This document shows, in pieces, positions 1-10,900 of a DNA stretch of 64,000 nt. The position numbers and the translations under genes are program-made. Origin of the DNA: Planctomycetota bacterium. Lineage in GTDB: Bacteria; Planctomycetota; Planctomycetia; Pirellulales; Pirellulaceae. The notes under the pieces are model-generated. The model saw nothing but the letters and a program-made list of their open reading frames with translations, did no database searches and was not told the origin of the DNA. How positions within the stretch are numbered: the first letter of the stretch is position 1; the number at the start of each line of letters is the position of its first letter. The stretch is from assembly GCA_026692845.1 (NCBI GenBank), contig JAPLNM010000043.1, positions 1 through 64,000 on the forward strand. Direction: 5' to 3'.

Positions 1-586
1 AACCAATGCACTTCAAGAGTTTAGCTAGAAAAGTTTTCCTTGGAAGCAAACTTAAACAAAATCCTCAAAGTTTTCCGGTTCGCTAAACTCACCCTATCCG
101 TCAAATCCTCACAATCGATATCGCTAAGCATTTCCTTGGGTGAAATCTACTCAGAGCCACTTCGAATCGGACCAGAAATTCCCGAGCCAACCCCCTGTGT
201 AACGACGCGTAACGCATTTTCTCCCTCTCGATCGACTCCTTCGAGATACTAGCCTCCGCAAGGCTAACGCTACACCGTTACTGAACTCATTCCGCTACGA
301 GATTCGACCTCGTACCCCCCCCTAATTCTAACTTACTCCTACCACCCCAACACCAACCAGCATAAGCTAGCAAACACCCAGACTGTCAAAGTATCAGACG
401 CACTGATAGCAATACTCCGCAAGAGGGATAAGAGGATTCGGACCAACTCGCCTACGAGGGATCGACCTGCAATGTGTATACTTGATTTGGTCGCATCGTC
501 AGGGCCCCATCAGCCCCCACCTGAGCACGGAAACCAATCGATTTCCATGCGTTGAAACAAGAAACTTCCAAGGAACGAAAAACCGG
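1..586. other. Left-edge intergenic stretch, no gene seen
   Basis: No reading frame here looks like a conserved protein. A 70-codon frame at 40-252 has no recognisable domain and is Ser/Pro-rich in a way that looks incidental. A short stem (TAGCCT / AGGCTA, about 250-266) and a T-arm-like stem-loop near 290-305 are visible, but no complete tRNA fold forms around them. The stretch may hold the promoter of the decayed gene that follows. Confidence 0.5.
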
Positions 587-1161
587 ATGTCGAACCTACC
601 ACGCGAGCAAGCCGAGCAAGTGATCCGTGCACCCCGAAAAATAGTCGGCAACCAAATTTTCCGAGCGGTTTGCCTTACCCTGTTTTCCGCTCTGATTCCT
701 GTTGTCTCGGGAGTATACGCCCAGGAATCCGAGACCCCGAATCGATCCAGGTCCAATCCATCGGGCTCTCCCACCAAGACCGACCCCCCAAAGTCCGAAA
801 AGCAATTGGCCGAGGAACGCAAGGCCCGAGATGCGGCTCGCAAACGTGGCGAAATCACCTTCGATGATCTGAAGTTCGACATCGAAAAAGGAGGTGAGGG
901 TTCATTCTGCCGACATCGGTCTTCCAGAATTCCGGTATCAAGCAGTTTGTGCTGGTGCGCGACAACCAAGAATGCTGCTTTGGCCCAGGTGCTCTGCTCT
1001 TCGATTGCGTGATCGTTGAGATGGAACCAGGAAAAACCGCAACCTTTTCCACTCGGGTCGTTGCGGTCAAAGGCAAGTTGGAGATCGACTCGGAGTCCTT
1101 TCGTACTCCCGAAGGTGGCCACTACGCGATCTACAAGATGATGGCTCAAGAGGTCAAATAG
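587..1161 (+). pseudogene. DUF3299-type exported protein, broken by an internal deletion and frameshift
   Basis: The ATG at 587 opens a protein with a basic N-terminus, a hydrophobic segment (AVCLTLFSALIPVVSG) and an Ala-Gln signal cleavage-like end, followed by a charged linker and ITFDDLKFDIEKGG. That frame then runs into unrelated residues and stops at 1012. The conserved second half, ILPTSVFQNSGIKQFVLV then RDNQECCFGPGALLFDC, lies in another frame from about 900 to the stop at 1161. Family members have roughly two dozen residues between these halves, ending in an RGF- or RGY-like motif just before the ILP motif, and that segment is missing. I infer a small deletion near 890-900 that also changed frame. 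In the planctomycete family these are exported proteins of unknown function. A minus-strand frame across the same bases has no recognisable domain and is ignored. An assembly error could mimic this. Confidence 0.72.
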
Positions 1162-1457
1162 CGCAAGTCACAAAGTGGGCAATTTGTTACAAAGATGTGT
1201 TTCCTTGCGTGACTACCACTGAAAAACGGTTACAGAGAAACAGCTATTCCGAATAGGTTGACTTGACCCTTCACCGGAGGGCTTGCGCCCAACCGCTTTC
1301 AAAAACCCCTCGGCATGCGCCGAAATACATTCAAATCCAATCTTTCCTAAAATGATCCAAATGCCGATTTGACGGTATTGGGCTTGCGCCGTGGCGCTAA
1401 CTCAACGTCATTGCAGCTAAGCCCGAATGGATAAGTTATTTGGATCCGACTCATGGA

Positions 1458-2405
1458 TCAGTCTTTAGAGGCCGACCATGCGCTCCACCACGATTTGAAT
1501 TGGACCCATTGCGATTGAATGAATGCTTGTTGACTCCGGCTGAGTCGGTCAGTGGGGTTGAAGTGGTAGGCGTATTCCGGGTTGCCCTCAAGAACCATAA
1601 GGTACTTGTAGTAGAGTACCAAATCGGGCCCTTCGTCGTACTTCGAGAGAACCGCCAATGCGGAATCCAATTCTAGAGCCAAGCCTCTGGATTCCACGCA
1701 ACCGGCAGCTGCTTTTTTGCACAGTTCGATCAGCCGCAGGACTTGTCGGGGTAATGCATTCCCCACGCCGGTAATGGCCCCTTGCGCCCCGCACCGGACA
1801 AACCCGTGGAAGACTTGGGTGTCGACGCCGACCATCAAGGCTAAGTTCGGGTGGCCGCTGGTGATGTGCTCGGCGGCATAGCTGAGCGATTCGGCCCCGC
1901 CGAATTCTTTGAAGCCGACTAAGTTCGGAAACTCTTGGTGCAGCGCAAAGAACAATTCGGCTTTGGTTTGGAATCCATAATAGGGGCTGTTGTAGATGAC
2001 CGCCGGGAGGTCCTTGGCGGCTTTGAGGATCCCGGCGAAATGGCTTTGTTGCGCAGAGCTGGAGGTTCCTCGCGAAAGCACCCGTGGGATTACCATCAGG
2101 CCGGCTGCCCCGACTTTTTGCGCATGGGCCGCATGGGCCGCGGCGATCTGAGGATTCTGAGCACCGGTTCCGACGACCACCGGCACGCCGGCTGCCGTGA
2201 GGCTTGCGACCCCCTCTTGGCGCTGCGCATCGGTCAGGAGCGGCCAATCCCCCATCGATCCGCAGTAAACCACCGCGCGCATCCCAAGAGCCACAAGTTC
2301 CTGACCTTTCCGAACCAACGCGTCGAAGTCCGGGTTGCCCTCTTTGTCGCACGGGGTCATCAACGCAGGGATGCAACCTTGGAATACGTCAGCCAGTCGA
2401 GTCAC
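1458..2405 (-). CDS. Dihydrodipicolinate synthase/N-acetylneuraminate lyase family aldolase
   Basis: A 315-residue class I aldolase-type TIM barrel of the DapA/NanA family. The Schiff-base lysine is in NLVGFKEFGG and the catalytic tyrosine in VIYNSPYYG; GTGAQNPQIAAAHAAHA is the usual strand-helix segment. Where DapA itself has GTTGE this protein has CGSMGDWP, so it is probably not the lysine-biosynthesis enzyme but a relative acting on another 2-oxo acid or hydroxy-amino-acid derivative. The start is a GTG at 2405 with GGAG about eight bases upstream. It stands alone: the upstream region carries an inverted repeat and the convergent neighbour is a pseudogene, so the context gives no substrate. 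The family is certain, the substrate is not. Confidence 0.88.
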   Translation of the reverse strand: MTRLADVFQGCIPALMTPCDKEGNPDFDALVRKGQELVALGMRAVVYCGSMGDWPLLTDAQRQEGVASLTAAGVPVVVGTGAQNPQIAAAHAAHAQKVGAAGLMVIPRVLSRGTSSSAQQSHFAGILKAAKDLPAVIYNSPYYGFQTKAELFFALHQEFPNLVGFKEFGGAESLSYAAEHITSGHPNLALMVGVDTQVFHGFVRCGAQGAITGVGNALPRQVLRLIELCKKAAAGCVESRGLALELDSALAVLSKYDEGPDLVLYYKYLMVLEGNPEYAYHFNPTDRLSRSQQAFIQSQWVQFKSWWSAWSASKD

Positions 2406-2863
2406 GTCGAAACTCCAGAGTCAAAGGGTACTTGCAAAGATCCGAAGTATAAAGCAATCGCCTAGGTTTGTTGAGTGGAACTCAGAGGATTCGCTCATCG
2501 CAAGATCAGGGAACCACGAAAACCAGGGAACCACAGAACACACCGAACACACGGAAGCAAGACCTAACCGTGCGACGATCTGTTTCTGTGTGATCCGTGT
2601 TGTCTGTGGTTAGAAAATCAGATAACGATGCCAGGGCCCCGGATAGGCCACCACGCATGGGCCCACCAGACGGCCGAAGCAATTGGCCAGAAATGCGAAA
2701 AAACTCTGAAAACTTAGGTTATTGAGCGGAGAGGACAGGAACCGAACAAATACAAATGCTCTGGTGATCTCACATTTCGTGCCCCTGCGCGACGCGAAAC
2801 GTCGCCCCCGATTTCAAGCAGCGAGCCGATTCGAAACTCGAAACATCGCTATCAACTTGCAAC
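2406..2863. other. Intergenic region between aldolase start and barrel-gene end
   Basis: 458 bases without a convincing gene. It contains the start-proximal control region of the aldolase gene (minus strand) and the dispersed inverted repeat annotated separately at 2511-2611. The remaining bases between 2612 and 2863 show no clear hairpin or promoter. Confidence 0.5.
2511..2611. repeat. Short imperfect inverted repeat, accession of a CACAGAACACACGGA-type dispersed element
   Basis: The left part carries AACCACAGAACACACCGAA starting at 2529 and the right part ends with CTGTGTGATCCGTGTTGTC then TGTGGTT at 2611. The reverse complement of the right arm matches the left arm with a few mismatches, so the segment could form a long imperfect hairpin. 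From general knowledge, AACCACAGA...CACGGA segments recur in many bacterial genomes and often give spurious NHE-QGTTEHTEHTE peptides; one such peptide is readable here. Only this copy is in the window, so its dispersal in this genome is inferred. Confidence 0.55.
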
Positions 2864-3928
2864 CTAAAACGACCAGTGCAAACCAACGTTGGCACCGTGA
2901 TAGAAGATGCTGCGATTATCATCGACAAAGCGACTACTGTTGTCGGTGTACGTGTAGTCGAGTTGATAAGGCGCTTGTGCAACGCCAGTGACCCAAAGAA
3001 GGTTGTACCCGAAGGACAGCTGCAGGTCCTTGGTTACATTCGCATCTCCGACCAATCGCAGTTCAGAAAGGCTCGATAGGATCGACGAGGAAACTTGAAC
3101 GTCCCGTAGCGTCTTGGAATTCTCAAGATCCCGTACCAACGTGTGCTGATTGTTTGCATTGCCCAGCAAACCGAATTTGGCTTCCGGAGCAAAGCTAAAG
3201 CAATCCCATGACCAACGACGGCGAAGCCCCAACTGCCCACCGTACAACTGATTGTTGGTCTGGATCTGATAATCGCTCAGATAGGTATCTGTATCGAAGG
3301 AGGAGATCTTGAAATCTTCGATGACGCTGAAATGGCGGAAACCGACTAGCCAATCCCAACCCGCACTGGGGTTCCAAAGATTGGCTTCCACGTTCTGGAT
3401 TCTCGAACCATAGCGGACTTCCATCGCATCGGCTGCGAAGAAATCAAACGTCGCTAATCCGAGATCCCCAGGGATGCTCAAGTTGTTGTTACCGGTTACG
3501 CGAGCGGTGCTCGACCAATCGTTTAGACCAAAGTATACGAGTTCAGCGGTTCGTCCAGAACTCCATGTCCAACCCGTCGCGAATCGAGGACCGGCAGCTG
3601 TTCCAAATCGCAAATTATCGCCTGTCAGCACCGGCGCCAAACCGTTGTTTTCATCCAATACGATGGGCTGATTGTAGTTCTGCGTTCGATGCAGGAAGAG
3701 TGCATCTGCGGATAACCACCATCTCGGCAAGCTGCTTTTTGCACAGGGCAATTCGTCGCACAGGGAAGTATCGCATCGAGTCGTATCGCATGCGGCAGAC
3801 AGACTTGGGAAATCTCCCCGGCTCGCGTCCGGCAGCAGCAACAAACAAGCGATCCATGCAACCAAGCCAAAAGTCATCTTCATGATGAGGCCTAACACAA
3901 ATACGATCGAACGAGCTAAGGAATCCAT
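2864..3928 (-). CDS. BBP7-family outer-membrane beta-barrel protein
   Basis: A 354-residue protein with an N-terminal hydrophobic signal segment (MTFGLVAWIACLLLLPDAS), a short Cys-containing stretch (CDTTRCDTSLCDELPC, about residues 48-63) and then WWLSADALFLHR, the usual entry of the planctomycete BBP7 barrel family. The body alternates aromatic and polar residues in strand-like blocks (GWDWLVGFRHF, LYGGQLGLRRRWSWD, LQLSFGYNLLWVTGV) and the chain ends in GLHWSF, a terminal aromatic residue as expected for outer-membrane barrel insertion. Three in-frame methionines near the start (residues 1, 16, 18) all leave a usable signal peptide, so the exact start is open. Function is unknown; a porin-like or structural role in the outer membrane is inference. 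It lies just downstream of the giant gene on the same strand, with 214 bases between. Confidence 0.85.
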   Translation of the reverse strand: MDSLARSIVFVLGLIMKMTFGLVAWIACLLLLPDASRGDFPSLSAACDTTRCDTSLCDELPCAKSSLPRWWLSADALFLHRTQNYNQPIVLDENNGLAPVLTGDNLRFGTAAGPRFATGWTWSSGRTAELVYFGLNDWSSTARVTGNNNLSIPGDLGLATFDFFAADAMEVRYGSRIQNVEANLWNPSAGWDWLVGFRHFSVIEDFKISSFDTDTYLSDYQIQTNNQLYGGQLGLRRRWSWDCFSFAPEAKFGLLGNANNQHTLVRDLENSKTLRDVQVSSSILSSLSELRLVGDANVTKDLQLSFGYNLLWVTGVAQAPYQLDYTYTDNSSRFVDDNRSIFYHGANVGLHWSF

Positions 3929-4142
3929 CCCACGGACGGTCTATCGGAAACCACGCGGTGATCCTCGTCTCAAACTTAAAATTTACTAATACTCAGAAGT
4001 CCAGAAACTAAACCGAATGCCTTCATCGTTAAAGTTGTTCGCTAGCAATAACCAAAACGGTACTTACCACGTCGATTTAGCGGCCAATGTAACCTCCATC
4101 GGGGCGATCTCTAGTGCAAGGCAATGCTTTTCCCCGTTGTCT

Positions 4143-4950
4143 TTAGAACTCCTCAAAGAACTGATCGACCGCTTTGTCGTACTTGAACTCTTTTACTCCT
4201 TGATTGCGTCCGTCGGACAGTTGCCATACGAAGAGTTCATCCAGTTCGTCTCCGTCACTATCACCCAGAGCGATATCGATCGGTGCGATCAAACTCGAGT
4301 CCGTAAAAATATTGTCGATCAAGTGATCTGGCGTTCGTGTCGTACCGATCGGGGAACGTCCATCGAAGACGGCCACTTGGGAATTTCCGCGTCGGCCCGT
4401 TGCGACAAACAGGTCTTGCAAGCCGTCCCCGTTGTAATCCCCTGTCTTCAGCAAGACACCCGCACGTGCAAAGCTGCTGGGAAGTACGAACGTAGAAACC
4501 AGCTGCCCGGAAGCGCTGTAGGCTCGGACCGAGGCGTCTGCTCCAACCCCCGAACCGACGAGGATCTCGTCCTTGCCATCCCCGTTCAGATCTCCGGCCG
4601 CCACACGCACGCCACCGATGTACCCATCATCAAACGGAACGGCTTGTTCCGCCGACAGAACCAGTTGTCCGTTCACACGGCGGTAGATCGAGTACTTACC
4701 CGGCCCGCGTTCTGAGGAGACGATGACTTCAAGCACCCCATCACCGTCGATATCGGCGGCTGTCACATAGGTCGTAAAGGGGCTCGGTTTGTCGGATAGG
4801 AAGATCGGAGCATCGAATAAGCCACCGGTCACGCCGTTGAGAGTCAGCAACACGGGACGATCGCTGACGGAACCAACCACCAGGATTTCAGCCAGGCCAT
4901 CGTTATTCAGATCGCGTGTCGTGATCTGGTAGTCCCCTCCAACCGTCACA
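4143..4950 (-). other. C-terminal FG-GAP/VCBS-type repeats of the giant protein
   Basis: After the dockerin come D-x-N-x-D-G loops within strand repeats: TTRDLNNDGLAEILVVG, TAADIDGDGVLEVIVSS, AAGDLNGDGKDEILVGSG, KTGDYNGDGLQDLFVATG and ALGDSDGDELDELFVWQ. Five calcium-loop repeats of this kind match the FG-GAP/VCBS propeller family and end the protein at FFEEF, with the stop codon at 4143-4145. Confidence 0.8.
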
Positions 4951-7900
4951 AAGCTTGTGGGTTGATTGAGTCGGTTGATCACAATCAATACGTCCAGCGG
5001 CGTGACGATACCATCTTTATCCACGTCGTAGCTGGCTCGATACAGCGTGCGATTCGACGAATTCAACTGGTTGATGACCACCAATACGTCCAGCGGAGAG
5101 ACATTCCCGTCGGCATTGGCGTCCGCGTTGATCTTGACGAAATCCGGGTTTCCGAACGCACGCGAATCGACGATAAGTGGCTGGATGGGACCCACGGTGA
5201 AGTTAGCGACCAGATCGGAGTAATCGTCGTCGATTGCCGCTGCGGTGACTTCGATCCCCTGTTGTTTGGTCCTGATCTTTCCGACCGGTGTGACCAACTT
5301 CGAAAGGAAATTGAATCGTTCTACGGATTCGAAGTAGATCTTTCCTTGCGTTGGATTGAAACTCCAGAAACCAGCCCGTTGACGACCATCTTCGATCGTT
5401 GTGAACGTGATCAGTGGATCGTTGCCGACAGCGTGGATGTAGTTTGGATCGAGCAAGAGTTTGTCATCGTCCGGGCCACCTTGGAACAACACCTCACCGG
5501 TATTGCTCACCATGCGAACCGTGTCTTTGCCATCTCGGTTGCGTATGACCGTGGAACCTGCGTGCGTTCCATTGACCAACATCGTGTCGGTGGCGCTACC
5601 CAGGTCGATGACCAATCGCTCTTGGCCTCCGTGGGTAATGCTTCCCCCCATACCAAGGCCTGTCAACGCGGTTGCTGTCAGGACTCCCGCATTGCTGATC
5701 GTGTCGCCCCCATCGTCGACGTTGAGGGTGTCGCTATTGGCGTCACCAAGGACGGTCAGGAGCGCACCGATGAGATTCACCGTTCCGCTTGTTGTAGGAG
5801 CTTTGCTTCCGACGTTCACCGTATCATCCCCATCACCGGAATGGATGGTAGTCGGCGCGGAGATCGATTGAACGTTGACGATGTCGTTGCCTTGCTGCGT
5901 GTTGACGATCGTCGGTCCGGAAACCGTCAGCAAATCCACGGTATCCTTGCCAGCGTTGGTATTGAAGGTGGTCCCCCCGGCATGAGTGCTGGAAACCGTC
6001 AGCCTGTCATCGCCATTGCCGAGATCGACTCGCAAGGTTTCGAAGTCGAAATAGTCGATGCCGCTCGTCATTCCAAGGCCACTTAGGGACGAGTTTGTAA
6101 GTGTGCCCACATTCGCAAGCGAATCACCACTGTCATCCACATTCAGCGTATCGCTGTCCCCATCGCCTTGAAGAGTCAGCACTGCACCGATCGCATTGAC
6201 ATTACCACCGGTGACCGGGGCCGTGCTTCCGACGTTGATGGTATCTGCATTCGACCCAGTGTTGACGGTCGTGGCTCCTGCGATCGATTGAACATGAACG
6301 GTGTCGCCCCCTGCATTCGTGTTCAGTTCCGTCGTGCCAGCATGCGTGCTCTTGACCGTAAACGTATCATCGCCGCTGCCCAAGCCGATCTTCAGGGCTT
6401 CGAGCGAGCCGTAGACGATCTTGCCGGTCATTCCCAGGCCTGTCAGATCGGTCGACGTCAGCGCACCGACCGGGGCCGTGCTGCCGACGTTGACGGTATC
6501 TGCATTCGACCCCGTGTTGACGGTCGTGGCTCCGGCGATCGATTGAACATAAACGGTGTCGCCGCCTGCATTCGTGTTGAGTTCCATCGTGCCAGCATGC
6601 GTGCTCTTGACCGTAAACGTATCATCGCCGCTGCCCAAGCCGATCTTCAGGGCTTCGAGCGAGCCGTAGACGATCTTGCCGGTCATTCCCAGGCCTGTCA
6701 GATCGGTCGACGTCAGCGTACCGGTGTTGGCAGACATATCGCCGGTGTCGTCGACGTTCAGCGTGTCGCTCTCCCCGTCGCCGTTGATTGTCAGCACTGC
6801 ACCGATCGCGTTGACATTGCCGCCGGTGACCGGGGCCGTGCTGCCGACGTTGACGGTATCGGCATTCGACCCCGTGTTGACGGTCGTGGCTCCAGTGATC
6901 GATTGAACATGAACGGTATCGGCACCGGCGTTCGTGTTCAGTTCCGTCGTCCCAGCATGCGTGCTCTTGACCGTAAACATGTCATCGCCGCTGCCCAGGC
7001 CGATCTTCAGGGCTTCGAGCAAGCCATAGGCGATCTTGCCGGTCATTCCAAGGCCGGTCAACTCGGTCGACGTCAGCGTACCGGTGTTGGCAGCCATATC
7101 GCCGGTGTCGTCGACGTTCAGCGTGTCGCTGTCCCCGTCACCGTTGATTGTCAGCACTGCACCGATCGCATTGACGTTGCCACCGGTGACCGGGGCCGTG
7201 CTGCCGACGTTGACGGTATCTGCGTTCGACCCCGTGTTGACGGTCGTAGCTCCAGCGATCGATTGAACATGAACGGTGTCGACTCCAATGCCGGTCGTCA
7301 GTTCGGTGGTTCTGGCATGCGTGCTCTCGATCGTGAACTCGATACCAGCATCGATTGGCAATGCGATATTCAATGATTCCCATCCGGAGTAATCAACACC
7401 CTTGGGCATTTGCAATCCCGTGAGTCGGTTTTGGATGAGTCGGCCTGACTCCACCGAGGCAAAAGACGATGTGAAGTTCAACGTATCGAATGATGAATTC
7501 CCGCCGCCACCGATTACGGTCAATAGTCCATTGATCGCCGAGCCCTCGTTCGAGGCAACGAATTGACTATCGACCGGTTGAGCAGACGACGGCAACACAT
7601 GGACCGTATCGGCTCCGTCCCCCGTATCGACCGTGGTGGAACCATTGATCGAACGGACATAGACGACATCGGATCCGCCGCCAGTCTTCAAATCCAAAGC
7701 CAGATTGTCACTCGTACTCACGATATCGAAATCAACCTTGAATTCACCGAGGGCGATATTCATGGCATCGACGCCGGTGTAATCAATGCCTGCAGGCATC
7801 CCCAAACCCGTTAATCGCGAACTCGTAAGATTTCCAGAATTGGCAGCGGTATCCCCCGTGGAATCGATGTTTAGCGTATCCAACTCCGCGTCCCCGGCGA

Positions 7901-10900
7901 TCGTTAACAACGCTTGAATTCCACTCAATACTCCCCCTGTCAGAGGTACAGTGCTTCCAACCGAAATGGTATCTTCGCCGTCCCCACCATGAATGGTGGC
8001 TACCGCACCGATCGCTCGCACGCGAATAGCGTCGTTTGCACGCCCGGCATCAATCTCTACTCTTCCTGACGTTTGCTCCACGGTAATCGTATCTCGACCT
8101 TCACCCGTATTCAGCTCGGTTGACCCTGTGTGTGTCTGGGCTACGACGACGTTATCTTCACCCCCAAACGTGTTCAGAATCAAATTTGCAATGCCGGTGT
8201 ACTGCACCGAGGTTTGCCCAGTGGTCTCGACAGTGTTGGACCGAACTGTGATCTCGTCATTTTGATTGGTCCAAGCGATGGTGAGCGCATCGGCCGAACT
8301 ACCACCGCCATCGATCAGCAATGAACCTGCCGAGATCGGATAAGCGATTTCAAATCGGTCATCGCCACCGTTGCCATTCAATTGGATCGAGTCGGTAGCG
8401 CTCGCGCCGGTCAAGGAAATCGAATCCTTGCCATCGCCGCCATTGATGACAAGATTCTCTACCGCGACCAACAAGATGCTCGTAGATCCGTACGACACGA
8501 GAGAACCGTTAACGTCGATCGTATCCGCGCCGTTCGTTGCGTTGACCGTAACCAAGTCACTGGCCGACGGAGCACCGCCATCGATACGAATCGCGGTGCT
8601 GACACCCGCCGAGAGATTCACAGCAATACGATCGTCAGCATCGCCACTTTCGATGTTGATCGATTCGGGGAAGCCAGTCGCCGTTGGGCTGACGGTGATA
8701 TTGTCTTGACCGCCCAAGGTGAAAAGTTCGAGCGTCTGGATATTGGAGTACGTCGTCCCAATACCATTGGAGGTCACGATGGGTGCGCTCAACGAGACCA
8801 CATCCGCTGCATCGGACAAACGCAGTAACAATCGGTTCTCGCCAGCACCACCATTGATCTCTCCGAGGACTTGCGAATTGGTATCGAGGTGGAACATGTC
8901 GTCGGCATCGCCACCTGTGAGGTTCTCGATGAATGAGAAGTTGATTCCCGCCGCCGAGCCAGCACCTGCACTGAGCACGTTCCAATCGGTGTCGGCATCT
9001 GGTCCGATCAACGTATCGGTTCCTTTGCCTCCGATGAGCGTTTCAATATTGTTGAAGCTGCCATTCCCTAAATCGATCGTGATTCCAGACATTTGGCTCG
9101 AAAGGTCGACAATATCGGAGCCATCGCCACCGTCGATCGAACTACTGATCGAACCGGATGCATTGAAAGTAAAGCGGTCTGCGCCGGAGCGTCCTCGAAG
9201 ATTCTCAACACCTGTAAAATTCAGGTTCGGGGAACCGGTCAAATATCCACTATCCGCATCCGTGATGACCCATTGGTTGTTCTGTTCTGTGCCAATGACT
9301 GTATCACCAGTACCGGCACTGGCGTTGACAGTCAACGTGGGCAGCGTCAAAGGGATTTGATCGACTTGGATCGTGCTGCCATCGCCAGTGGTCGTAATGG
9401 TCAGATCGGTGACTCCGGCCAGTGGATAACTGGCACCATTGAATACGACGAGATCCAGTGAAACGCGGTAGAAACCATTGCCTGTCAAGAAGAGTTTCGG
9501 ATCGACCGTTTTGACTTCGATATCTTCGATACTGTTGTCGTAGGTCAATGGAGCATTTAGATTATTGTATTTCACATCCGTCTGATTCATGAAGCCATTG
9601 ACGACCGTGGGTCCATTCACCAGCACTTTGATCTTATCCCGCGTTCCGTCGTTAGCACCGGAGTCGGAAATAAAGGTGTGCGATCCTGAACCAGACTTGA
9701 AGAGATTGTACGTATCGAGACCTTCTCCACCGTCTAGCTCCACGGTCGAGAAGCTCATTCCATTCAAGGTAATCACATCGTTGGAATCATCACCAGAGAC
9801 ACGCAACCTGCCTGTCATCGCGGAGCTGGTGTTCACATGAAGCAACGAAGTAGGCGACCCGTTCGGGAAAACATCGATGTTATTGGGAGTCACCAAAATC
9901 TGGTCTGCCCCGGACGTCCCCTCAATGTCCAATTGATCTTCGGCACCGCTATCGAGAATAGTGACATTCGCTCCCGAACCAGCGCGGAGGATAATCGTAT
10001 CCCGTCCACTACCACCATCGATGGTAACATTGCCCATCCAAGACACGACCTCGATTCGATTGTTGCCATTTCCTCCACGAAGAACAACATTGTTGAATCC
10101 GTTGAGGTTAATTCCTTGGCGACCGTCGCTGGCAGTCAAGAAACCATCGTAGAGCGTCCAATCGGTATCGGCGTCTGCAATGTATGTAGCGGCTGGCCCG
10201 CCGATGAAATCATAGCTGGTAACGACTCGATCGGAGCCAGGAGCGATGGTGCCGATGTCTGGATTGAGGACCACATCTCCGACAATCCCCAGACTACCAT
10301 TGCTGCGAGTAAATGTAGCTTCCCCCAGGACCTTGACGTTGCCAGACGCTGCACCGTAGGACTGATTGTTCCCGACCAAGCCAATCGATACGATTCCTGC
10401 TGCATCGAGACCGATCACCTCATTGGAAGTGGTGATTCCATCCAAGTTGATATCTTTCCAAATCTTGAATTTGGACCAATCGGCGTCCCTGGAATCTAGC
10501 ACGTTGTCCTTGTTGCTATCGTAAGCGATCCGAAGTGCATCCAAGTCAGACTTGGCGGTAGGGACTGTCGAAGCAAAACTTAGTTCTGATCGTGTGACTT
10601 GCAAATTCGAAGTGAGATCGACAAACAACCAACCATCGTTGCCTCCGAGCCATGCTGTGGCTTCGGGTGAGCCAGTTCCCTTCCAATCAAATTTGGTACC
10701 CGTCGAGGAGCGACTGATAAAATCGAGTCCGTTACCGTCGAGGTCCAATGCAATAGGTGCCGTTCCCACCAATGCGACATTCGCGTTGTATTGGAAAAGT
10801 CCATTGGTTGGGAACTGTAAGCCAGGAGCGAGGTTGGTGAAGGTGATATTCCCTTCGGCTGAGAATTTTTGCAGACCGAAAGCGGTAAAACCTTTGGGCT

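Noticed and set aside
281-310. T-arm-like stem-loop (CGAG-ATTCGAC-CTCG)
   Set aside because: No acceptor, D or anticodon arms could be fitted around it.
499-1149. 216-codon minus-strand frame across the DUF3299-type pseudogene
   Set aside because: No recognisable domain, while the plus strand shows conserved motifs on both sides of the frameshift.
4962-7376. Long plus-strand frames (374 and 402 codons) opposite the tandem repeats
   Set aside because: They mirror the repeat-rich minus-strand coding sequence, repeat with the same 360-base period and match no known family.
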